Assembly (NCBI GenBank): GCA_036554605.1
Contig: DATBMY010000365.1
Coordinates: forward strand, 1 to 11,135
Length of the DNA: 11,135 nt
Direction: 5' to 3'
Origin: DATBMY01 sp036554605
Lineage (GTDB): Bacteria; Acidobacteriota; Blastocatellia; UBA7656
Shown: piece after piece, positions 1 through 5,889 of the stretch
Numbering within the stretch: position 1 is the stretch's first letter
How the letters are laid out: every line of letters starts with the position of its first letter
The notes under the pieces: model-generated
Told to the model about the DNA's origin: nothing
The model's input: only the letters and a program-made list of their open reading frames with translations
Database searches by the model: none
Translations under genes and position numbers: made by a program

Positions 1-303
1 CTCACTCGCGCGAGCACCGGACATTACGAATGCCTGCTCTCCTCTTTTCTGGTATTGAAAGATTTGCGAGAGGTGATAGAGAAACTTCACAGCCTGGGCA
101 GCCTGAACTACAAAGTCGATCTGCATCCATTGTTCTTCAGGGCAAACGACGGGCTGCTGGCGAGCCTGGGGTTCGACCCGGAACAGATGAGCGCCATCTA
201 TGGCTTTCTCGATTACGTAAAGCGGGTCCAGGGCGTAGAGTTCGAGCAATGCTTGACCGAAGGCATAAATCGCAATTGCCTGCCCGTGGCCGGATCCGCC
301 TGA
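1..303 (+). CDS. C-terminal part of an unrecognised protein (5' end outside window)
   Basis: An open frame runs from the window edge to a TGA at 301-303 and gives about 100 residues. I do not recognise the family. The translation looks like a real soluble protein, with mixed charged and hydrophobic residues, for example EVIEKLHSLGSLNYKVDLHP followed later by AIYGFLDYVKRVQGVEFEQ. There is no in-frame ATG. The only plausible internal start is TTG at 55, which has no Shine-Dalgarno sequence, so I read this as the tail of a longer gene. An overlapping frame beginning with ATG at 30 is Arg/Gly/Pro-rich and looks like a shadow. No membrane segment or catalytic motif is visible. The gene lies about 550 bases upstream of the permease array and a terminator intervenes, so it is probably a separate transcription unit. 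Confidence 0.55.
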   Translation, partial: LTRASTGHYECLLSSFLVLKDLREVIEKLHSLGSLNYKVDLHPLFFRANDGLLASLGFDPEQMSAIYGFLDYVKRVQGVEFEQCLTEGINRNCLPVAGSA

Positions 304-556
304 CCCTATCGCGGACCGTTTAGATAAGACCACGCGAGCCTGTCCCACCACCCGTCATTTTTGCGACCCTGAATCGCCCGCAAAGAGCCCTGGCCGCGCC
401 CGAGCGCGCTGACCGCGCGGCATATTATGTGCAGTGGTTGGAAGCGACTGTTCTGTAGATTCTTTCGTGGCAGGCAGGCGTCCGCCGCCCGGATCAGAAA
501 GCGATTTCGTTGCGCCGCCTGCGGCCTTGCTGCTTGCTGTGATCCTCCTACGTTCT

Positions 557-593
557 GGCCAGGGGATGTTGAGAGCCACCCCTGGCCCTTTTT
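557..593 (+). terminator. Rho-independent terminator
   Basis: GGCCAGGGG (557-565) pairs perfectly with CCCCTGGCC (579-587), giving a 9-bp GC-rich stem with a 13-base loop. One C is followed by five T residues (589-593) and then a CT-rich run. The orientation stops + strand transcription. It lies about 250 bases after the stop of the upstream gene, so it either ends a long 3' untranslated region or ends a short separate RNA made from 304-590. Confidence 0.75.
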
Positions 594-651
594 CTCTCCG
601 CCTGCCTTTGCCCGCTTCTGGGAAATTCGCATGCCACAATTGAACAGTGGC

Positions 652-705
652 CAGGGGTCAGGGGTCGGAGGTCAGGGATCGGAGGACAGGGGTCAGGGGC
701 AGGGA
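652..705. repeat. Degenerate heptanucleotide tandem array (G-rich orientation)
   Basis: Read in steps of seven from 652 the units are CAGGGGT, CAGGGGT, CGGAGGT, CAGGGAT, CGGAGGA, CAGGGGT and CAGGGGC, then a partial AGGGA. On the other strand the consensus is close to ACCCCTG, the same repeat that occurs in the opposite orientation at 786-820 and in three spacers between the permease genes. Confidence 0.8.
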
Positions 706-812
706 CCCGCTGAATCCATTTATTGTTAAGTTACTTCAATAAAGAGCTTGACTTGAAAAGGCGGATCGCGCCGCACGGCTTCCGGCCCCTGACCTCCGAC
801 TTCTGATCCCTG
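652..812. repeat. Imperfect inverted repeat with 26-bp arms (foldback element)
   Basis: Arm 652-677 is the reverse complement of arm 787-812 at 23 of 26 positions. The inner 14 bases (664-677 against 787-800) match perfectly, and the three mismatches would all be G-U pairs in RNA. The 109 bases between the arms include the rest of the heptamer array and the AT-rich island. I see no target-site duplication outside the arms. The structure could be a MITE-like element, or simply two copies of the heptamer array that landed in opposite orientations. Confidence 0.65.
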
Positions 813-820
813 TCCCCTCT
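786..820. repeat. Degenerate heptanucleotide tandem array (C-rich orientation)
   Basis: Units in steps of seven are CCCCTGA, CCTCCGA, CTTCTGA, TCCCTGT and CCCCTCT. This array lies just upstream of the first permease gene, ending 32 bases before its start codon. It is the opposite orientation of the array at 652-705. Confidence 0.75.
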
Positions 821-852
821 GCTTGGCACGCAGATTGGCTAGCTAAACGCAA

Positions 853-3300
853 ATGTTGCTTCAAGATATTCGATACGCAATATTGATGATACGCAAGAGC
901 CCCGGCTTTTCCTTCGCGGCCGTGCTGGCGCTTGCGCTCGGTATTGGGGCGACGAGCGCGATCTTTAGTGTCATAAACGCCATAATCCTCCGACCTTTGC
1001 CCTTCAACGATCCGGAGCGGCTCGTGGCCGTATGGGAATATGCCCCCAACCGCGAAGTGCCCGAGGTTCCCATCTCTTACGCGAACTTCCGAGACTGGGC
1101 CGAGCAGAATACGTCGTTCGAGCGGATGGCCGCTTATACATTTGCGGGGGTAAACTTCAACGAGGGCACCTCGCCCGAGCGCATCGCCGGGCTTCGCGTA
1201 TCCGCCAGCTTATTCCCGCTGCTCAAAACGGAGGCCGCACAGGGGCGCGTCTTTTCGGCCGAGGAGGATACGGCCGCCGACTCTCGGGTAGTCGTGCTCA
1301 GTCACAGGCTTTGGGAACGGCGCTTTGGAATGGATCCGAGCATCGTGGGGCGAGCCGTCACGCTCGACGGCAAGCCTTACACGGTCATCGGCGTAATGCC
1401 CCCGAGCTTTCAATTCCCGGTCGGATTCAGCTACAACAACAGGACCTATAGCGACCCCATAGAAGTCTATATGCCGATCGGCCCGATTGTGAGCCAGTTG
1501 GATCGCAGCTTTCGATCCGCCTTCGCCATTGCCCGCCTCAATTCGAGCGCGACGCTTGAGCGAGCGCAATCGGATATAGAGACCATACAGGCGCGGCTTC
1601 AGGAGCAATATCCGGATGCCAACCCCGGAATCGGCGCGATGATTGTCCCTCTGCACGAGCAGACCGTCTCTCGCGTTCGCACCGCGCTCACGGTCCTGTT
1701 CGTGGCGGTCGCCTTCGTACTCTTGATAGCGTGCGTGAACGTCGCGAACCTGCTGCTGGCAAGGTCTGCGTCCCGCCAAAAAGAGATCGCCATACGTACC
1801 GCGCTCGGCGCGAGTCGCCCGCGAATAATCAGGCAGCTGCTCACGGAAAGCATTCTGCTCGCGCTGGTCGGAGGGGTGGCAGGTCTGCTTCTCGCTTTGT
1901 GGGGCGGCGACGCGCTTATGGCTATCGGGCCTGAAAATATACCGCGCGCCGGCGAGGTTAGCATCGATGCCAGGGTGATTGCTTTCACCGCCGCTGTTTC
2001 GCTATTGACTGGCTTGCTGTTCGGGCTCGCGCCCGCATTTCAGGCATCGAAGCCGAACCTCAATGAGATGCTAAAGGAAAGCGGGCGCAATTGCTCGGGC
2101 GGCGCGCGCAAGATGTCGCTTCTCAACGCGCTCGTCGTTGTCGAGATAGCAATGTCGCTTGTGCTGCTGATCGGAGCCGGGCTGATGCTCAAGAGCTTCT
2201 ATAACCTGTATCAGGTCGAATCCGGCTTCAACCCCGAAAACGTGATCAGGTTGCGCGTCTCGCTTCCGCGGGCGAATTATGCCGCGCCCGAGACCATCGC
2301 CGCGTTTCAGCAGCGCGCAATTGAGAACATAAGGAGCCTGCCCGGCGTAGAGTACGCGGCTGCGACCAACATGCTGCCGCTGGACGGGAACTTCAGCATA
2401 GGCGACTTCTTTATCGAAGGCCGCCCCATCCCGCGTCCGGGCGAAGAGATGATGGCCGGCCAGAGCGTTGTCAGCAGCGATTATTTCCGCGCCCTCGGCA
2501 TCACCCTTTTGAGTGGGCGTGAATTCACGGACCACGACTCTGCCTCTTCCACGCCTGTTGCGATCATCAATAGCGGACTCGCGAGCCAGTATTTTCCGGG
2601 CCAGGACCCTCTCGGCAAGCGCATAGCGGTAGAAGAGGCCGAAGAGGGGATGCAGCCCACCTGGATCACAATCGTCGGTGTTGTAGCCGACGCGAAGAGG
2701 TTCGGCCTCGATACCGACGCCATCCCGGAAATATTCTTACCATACCTTCAAGACCCGCGGCCGAACATGACGCTGGTGGCGCGAACCGGCTCCGACCCGA
2801 CCGGCCTGGCTGGCGCCATCAAGGACCAGATTCTCCTGATCGATAAAGACCAGCCGGTATATGCCATTCAGACGATGAAGCAGCTGATGTCGGAATCGGT
2901 ATCGCGCGAGAGGTTCAACATGACGCTGCTCACGGTCTTTGCCGCGGTGGCGCTCGTGCTTGCGGCGGTCGGCGTTTACGGCGTGATGAGTTATTCGGTG
3001 GCTGAGCGCCGCCACGAAATAGGCATAAGAATGGCTCTCGGAGCCAGTTCCAGGGATGTCCTCGGAATGATCCTGAGACAAACGGCCTCGCTTGCGCTCG
3101 CGGGCCTCGGGATCGGAATCTTTGCGGCGGTAATGCTTACGCGGCTGATGACCGGCCTGCTTTACGAAGTCAGCGCGACCGACGGCGTGACCTTCGCCGT
3201 AGTCTCCGCGCTGCTTGCGGGCGTGGCGCTCGCGGCCACGTACGTTCCCGCGCGGCGGGCGACAAAGCTCGACCCGATGATTGCGCTCAGACATGAGTAG
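853..3300 (+). CDS. ADOP-family duplicated MacB/FtsX permease, array copy 1
   Basis: Product of 815 residues, predicted to sit in the cytoplasmic membrane; transported substrate unknown. It follows the ADOP plan: N-terminal helix at about 20-44, MacB-type core domain 45-275 (VVVLSHRLWERRF at 146-158, PYTVIGVMPP at 175-184), helices near 277-302, 328-351 and 373-397 with the FtsX signature EIAIRTALGA at 311-320. The second half has a helix at 424-446, a second core domain 450-685 (QDPLGKRI at 584-591, IVGVVADAKRFGL at 607-619) and helices near 688-713, 739-763 and 776-798, with HEIGIRMALGA at 721-731. It ends in RHE like its neighbours. An in-frame TAA at 844-846 makes ATG 853 the earliest possible start, and the N-terminus aligns with the paralogues. 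Oddly, no Shine-Dalgarno sequence precedes it. Known of the family: no partner ATPase gene and unknown function. It is probably the first gene of the operon. Confidence 0.95.
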   Translation: MLLQDIRYAILMIRKSPGFSFAAVLALALGIGATSAIFSVINAIILRPLPFNDPERLVAVWEYAPNREVPEVPISYANFRDWAEQNTSFERMAAYTFAGVNFNEGTSPERIAGLRVSASLFPLLKTEAAQGRVFSAEEDTAADSRVVVLSHRLWERRFGMDPSIVGRAVTLDGKPYTVIGVMPPSFQFPVGFSYNNRTYSDPIEVYMPIGPIVSQLDRSFRSAFAIARLNSSATLERAQSDIETIQARLQEQYPDANPGIGAMIVPLHEQTVSRVRTALTVLFVAVAFVLLIACVNVANLLLARSASRQKEIAIRTALGASRPRIIRQLLTESILLALVGGVAGLLLALWGGDALMAIGPENIPRAGEVSIDARVIAFTAAVSLLTGLLFGLAPAFQASKPNLNEMLKESGRNCSGGARKMSLLNALVVVEIAMSLVLLIGAGLMLKSFYNLYQVESGFNPENVIRLRVSLPRANYAAPETIAAFQQRAIENIRSLPGVEYAAATNMLPLDGNFSIGDFFIEGRPIPRPGEEMMAGQSVVSSDYFRALGITLLSGREFTDHDSASSTPVAIINSGLASQYFPGQDPLGKRIAVEEAEEGMQPTWITIVGVVADAKRFGLDTDAIPEIFLPYLQDPRPNMTLVARTGSDPTGLAGAIKDQILLIDKDQPVYAIQTMKQLMSESVSRERFNMTLLTVFAAVALVLAAVGVYGVMSYSVAERRHEIGIRMALGASSRDVLGMILRQTASLALAGLGIGIFAAVMLTRLMTGLLYEVSATDGVTFAVVSALLAGVALAATYVPARRATKLDPMIALRHE

Positions 3301-3330
3301 TGGCCAGTAGTTGGCGGTCTGTTAGATACA

Positions 3331-3360
3331 ATTTGAAATCTGAAAAAGCAAATCTCAAAT
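3331..3360. repeat. AT-rich hairpin between copies 1 and 2
   Basis: ATTTGAAATCTG (3331-3342) is complementary to 3349-3360 at 10 of 12 positions, with a six-base loop AAAAAG. There is no T-run after it, so it does not look like an intrinsic terminator. It could act as an RNA-processing or stability element in the 93-base spacer. Its AT-rich composition contrasts with the surrounding genes. Confidence 0.5.
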
Positions 3361-3367
3361 AAGAGAG

Positions 3368-3381
3368 CCACTGACCCCTGA
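3368..3381. repeat. Two-unit heptamer repeat ahead of copy 2
   Basis: CCACTGA (3368-3374) is followed directly by CCCCTGA (3375-3381). One base later comes the ribosome binding site AGGAG (3383-3387) of the next gene. It is the same repeat as at 786-820 and 10771-10784. Confidence 0.6.
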
Positions 3382-3393
3382 TAGGAGAGCCAG

Positions 3394-5823
3394 ATGGGAA
3401 TATTGCTAAGAGATATTCGATACGGCTTTCGGATGCTGCTTAAGGCGCCGGTCTTTAGCAGCGTGGCGATCCTATCGCTCGCGCTCGGCATAGGCGCAAA
3501 CACCGCGATCTTCAGCGTCATCAACGCGCTGCTTATCAAATCGCTCCCCTACGCGGAGCCGGAAGGCCTGGCGCTGGTCTGGGGCGCGTCGCTCGACGAG
3601 GGCAGCATTCGCGACCAGGTTTCGGCGACGGACGTGGCCGACTATCGCGCCCAGAACAGCGTCTTTGAGGACGTGACCACTTACGGCGGCTGGAGCGCTA
3701 CCTTGATGGGCGAGGGCGAGCCCGAGCGCATACAGGGCATGCAGGTGGGCGACGGCTACTTCTCGATAATGCGCGGCAGCCCGATTCTGGGCCGCGTCTT
3801 CACGCCCGAAGAGCAACAGGAAGGCAACGACTTTGTAATCATACTCAGCCACGCGCTCTGGCAGCGACGCTTTAGCGGTGATCCGGACATCGCGGGCAAG
3901 AAGATTATTCTCAGCGGCAGGCCTTACACCATCGTAGGTGTGATGCCCCCGGAGTTTCGGCCGCTGCCCCAGACGCTTGTCGATGCCCGCGCGGAGTTTT
4001 ACAGGCCCGTCGCCGAAAGCTACGACAACGAGCAGCGCAGCAGCCGCCATCTGCGGGCGATCGCGCGACTCAAGCCGGGCGTCTCTGTCTCTCAGGCCCA
4101 GGCCGACCTCGACGCAATCGCCGCGAGGTTAGCTTCCGAGTATCCCGCTGATAACACTAACTACGGCGTGCGGCTTGTAACGATAACCGAGGATACGGTC
4201 GGCGACCTGCGCAAGAGCCTGTTGATGCTCTTAGGCGCGGTCGGCTGCGTGCTGCTGATCGCGTGCGCGAATGTCGCGAACCTCCTTCTCGCTCGCGCGA
4301 CCGCTCGCCATAAAGAGATGGCCATAAGAACGGCTCTGGGAGCCAATCGCGGCCGGATCACCCGACAACTTCTTACCGAGAGCCTGCTTGTCGGGGTCAT
4401 CGGCGGCGGGCTCGGGTTGCTTCTATCCTTATGGGGCACGGAACTGGTTGAAGCGCTGGGACGGGCAGTCTTCCCGATGCTTGGTCAGATAAATATCGAC
4501 TGGCGCGTGCTGGTGTTTACGCTCGGCACATCGCTTCTGACCGGAATCTTATTCGGGCTCGTTCCGGCTTTGCAAGCTGCGCGCACGGACCTCAACGCCG
4601 GGCTGAAAGAAGGAGGCCGCGGCTCTGGCGCGTCGGCGCGCTCGGCGCTGCGCGGCGCCCTGGTCGTCGCCGAAGTTGCATTGGCGCTTGTGCTGCTTGT
4701 GGGCAGCGGCCTGCTCATCAAAAGCGTATATCGCCTGCGCGACGTGAGTCCGGGGTTTGACGCCCGCAACCTGCTCACCATGCGATATTCGCTGCCGGGC
4801 GTAAAGTATAACGACCGCGCGATGCGGACCGGATTTTACCAGCAGGCGGAGTCGCGCTTGAAAGCGACCGGAGGCGTCGAGGGTGCGGGTTTTGTGAGCG
4901 TGCTCCCGCTCAGCCGCAATTTTGACGGCCGCGGGCTTATGGTCGAGGACTATCCGAAGCCTCGTGGCGAAGAGATCAACGTCGACCTGTATATCGCATC
5001 GCCCGGTTACTTGCGCGCCATGCAGATTCCGCTCTTGCAGGGGCGCGGTCTTGAGGATTCCGACGGCGCGGACAGGCCTGAGATTGTGCTTATAAACGAG
5101 ACCATGGCGCGGGCGCTGTGGCCCGGCCACGATCCCATTGGCAAGCGCATAAAGTTCCCGGGCTCGCAAAGCAACCCTCAGCCCTGGCGGACCGTGGTCG
5201 GCGTGGTCGGCGATGTCCGCCAGTATGGACTCGACCGCGAAGCGCCGATGCAAATTTATCTGCCCGTCGCGCAATTCTCGACCACGGTGATGAGCCTGGT
5301 CGTGCGCACGTCGGGCGATGCGTTAGCCATGGCGGGCGCAGTCAAGAAAGAGATACATGAAATTGATAAGGACCTGGCGGCCTTCGAGGTGGCAACCATG
5401 GATGAGTTGCTAGCGGAGACTATTGCGCTGCGCAGGTTTTCTATGACGCTGCTAATAATCTTTGCGCTGGTCGCCATGTCGCTTGCCGCAATCGGCATCT
5501 ACGGCGTCATCTCGTATTCGATCTCGCAGGGCACACACGAGCTGGGTGTGCGAATCGCGCTCGGCGCGACTGCGAGCGATATATTGAAACTCGTTCTGAA
5601 GCAGGGAATGGCCATGACGGGGCTCGGCATGGCCATCGGACTTGTTGCCGCGTACGGGCTGACGAGATTGCTTTCAAGCCTGCTCTACGATGTAACGGCT
5701 ACCGACCCGGCAACCTTTGCTATCGTCTCCGCGCTGCTTGCGGGCGTGGCGCTCGCGGCCACATACATTCCCGCGCGGCGCGCCACGAGGATCGATCCAA
5801 TGGTCGCGTTAAGACATGAGTAG
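3394..5823 (+). CDS. ADOP-family duplicated MacB/FtsX permease, array copy 2
   Basis: Product of 809 residues with the same two-part membrane plan as copy 1. A helix at about 20-45 is followed by the first core domain 46-270 (VIILSHALWQRRF at 148-160, PYTIVGVMPP at 177-186), helices near 273-299, 327-348 and 369-394, and the FtsX box EMAIRTALGA at 308-317. The second half has a helix at 420-443, core domain 446-680 (HDPIGKRI at 579-586, VVGVVGDVRQYGL at 601-613) and helices near 682-708, 734-757 and 772-793. Start ATG 3394 has AGGAG six bases upstream. It is the most divergent of the complete copies in its second FtsX box (HELGVRIALGA where the others have HEIGIRMALGA), and the stretch after PYTIVGVMPP differs from copies 3 and 4. 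It lies 93 bases after copy 1. No ATPase motif is present. Function is unknown. Confidence 0.95.
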   Translation: MGILLRDIRYGFRMLLKAPVFSSVAILSLALGIGANTAIFSVINALLIKSLPYAEPEGLALVWGASLDEGSIRDQVSATDVADYRAQNSVFEDVTTYGGWSATLMGEGEPERIQGMQVGDGYFSIMRGSPILGRVFTPEEQQEGNDFVIILSHALWQRRFSGDPDIAGKKIILSGRPYTIVGVMPPEFRPLPQTLVDARAEFYRPVAESYDNEQRSSRHLRAIARLKPGVSVSQAQADLDAIAARLASEYPADNTNYGVRLVTITEDTVGDLRKSLLMLLGAVGCVLLIACANVANLLLARATARHKEMAIRTALGANRGRITRQLLTESLLVGVIGGGLGLLLSLWGTELVEALGRAVFPMLGQINIDWRVLVFTLGTSLLTGILFGLVPALQAARTDLNAGLKEGGRGSGASARSALRGALVVAEVALALVLLVGSGLLIKSVYRLRDVSPGFDARNLLTMRYSLPGVKYNDRAMRTGFYQQAESRLKATGGVEGAGFVSVLPLSRNFDGRGLMVEDYPKPRGEEINVDLYIASPGYLRAMQIPLLQGRGLEDSDGADRPEIVLINETMARALWPGHDPIGKRIKFPGSQSNPQPWRTVVGVVGDVRQYGLDREAPMQIYLPVAQFSTTVMSLVVRTSGDALAMAGAVKKEIHEIDKDLAAFEVATMDELLAETIALRRFSMTLLIIFALVAMSLAAIGIYGVISYSISQGTHELGVRIALGATASDILKLVLKQGMAMTGLGMAIGLVAAYGLTRLLSSLLYDVTATDPATFAIVSALLAGVALAATYIPARRATRIDPMVALRHE

Positions 5824-5829
5824 GAGCCG

Positions 5830-5852
5830 GGGATCAAAGTTTCCCTGATCCC
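5830..5852. repeat. Hairpin between copies 2 and 3
   Basis: GGGATCA (5830-5836) pairs perfectly with TGATCCC (5846-5852) around a nine-base loop. It starts seven bases after the stop codon of copy 2, and its right arm overlaps the heptamer array. No T-tract follows, so termination is unlikely. Confidence 0.45.
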
Positions 5853-5876
5853 TGATTTCCGACCCCGACTCCTGAT
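5842..5876. repeat. Heptamer repeat ahead of copy 3
   Basis: Units in steps of seven are TCCCTGA, TCCCTGA, TTTCCGA, CCCCGAC and TCCTGAT. The array occupies about half of the 66-base spacer and ends one base before the ribosome binding site AAAGG (5878-5882). The ATG at 5875, which could be mistaken for the start codon, is created by the last unit. Confidence 0.65.
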
Positions 5877-5877
5877 G

Positions 5878-5882
5878 AAAGG
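5878..5882 (+). promoter_or_regulatory. Ribosome binding site that fixes the start of copy 3
   Basis: AAAGG lies seven bases before ATG 5890. The in-frame ATG at 5875 would put this site inside the coding region and has no binding site of its own, so 5890 is preferred. Confidence 0.6.
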
Positions 5883-5889
5883 TTTGTTG

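Larger units (their letters stand above)
304..852. other. Non-coding region with terminator, repeats and AT-rich island
   Basis: This 549-base stretch has no convincing gene. The short frames in it are Arg-, Pro- or Cys-rich and run through the terminator and repeats. In order it holds: a GC-rich 7-bp inverted repeat (GCCGCGC at 393-399, GCGCGGC at 415-421) enclosing the palindrome AGCGCGCT (403-410); a 6-bp inverted repeat GGATCA/TGATCC (491-496, 540-545); an intrinsic terminator (557-593); two heptamer arrays in opposite orientation (652-705, 786-820); and an AT-rich island at about 711-760. The island is the most likely place for the promoter of the permease array. It contains TTGACT at 748-753, but I find no good -10 box at the expected distance, so I do not call a promoter. 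Confidence 0.6.

Noticed and set aside
30..323. ATG-initiated frame overlapping the 5' partial gene
   Set aside because: The translation is dominated by Arg, Gly and Pro, while the frame ending at 303 has a normal protein composition.
427..729. Small Cys-rich protein candidate (and the overlapping frame at 434-643)
   Set aside because: Both frames read through a strong terminator, the longer one also runs through the heptamer array, and neither has a binding site or known motif.
748..776. Sigma-70-type promoter with -35 TTGACT
   Set aside because: The sequence 16-18 bases downstream is GC-rich with no -10 match, so the call would rest on one hexamer.
652..820. CRISPR array
   Set aside because: The units are seven bases long, degenerate and contiguous with no spacers, and no cas gene is present.
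3331..3360. Intrinsic terminator after copy 1
   Set aside because: The stem is AT-rich and mismatched and is not followed by a run of T residues.
4549..5274. 241-codon minus-strand frame inside copy 2
   Set aside because: Antisense shadow of conserved permease sequence, with low-complexity basic composition.
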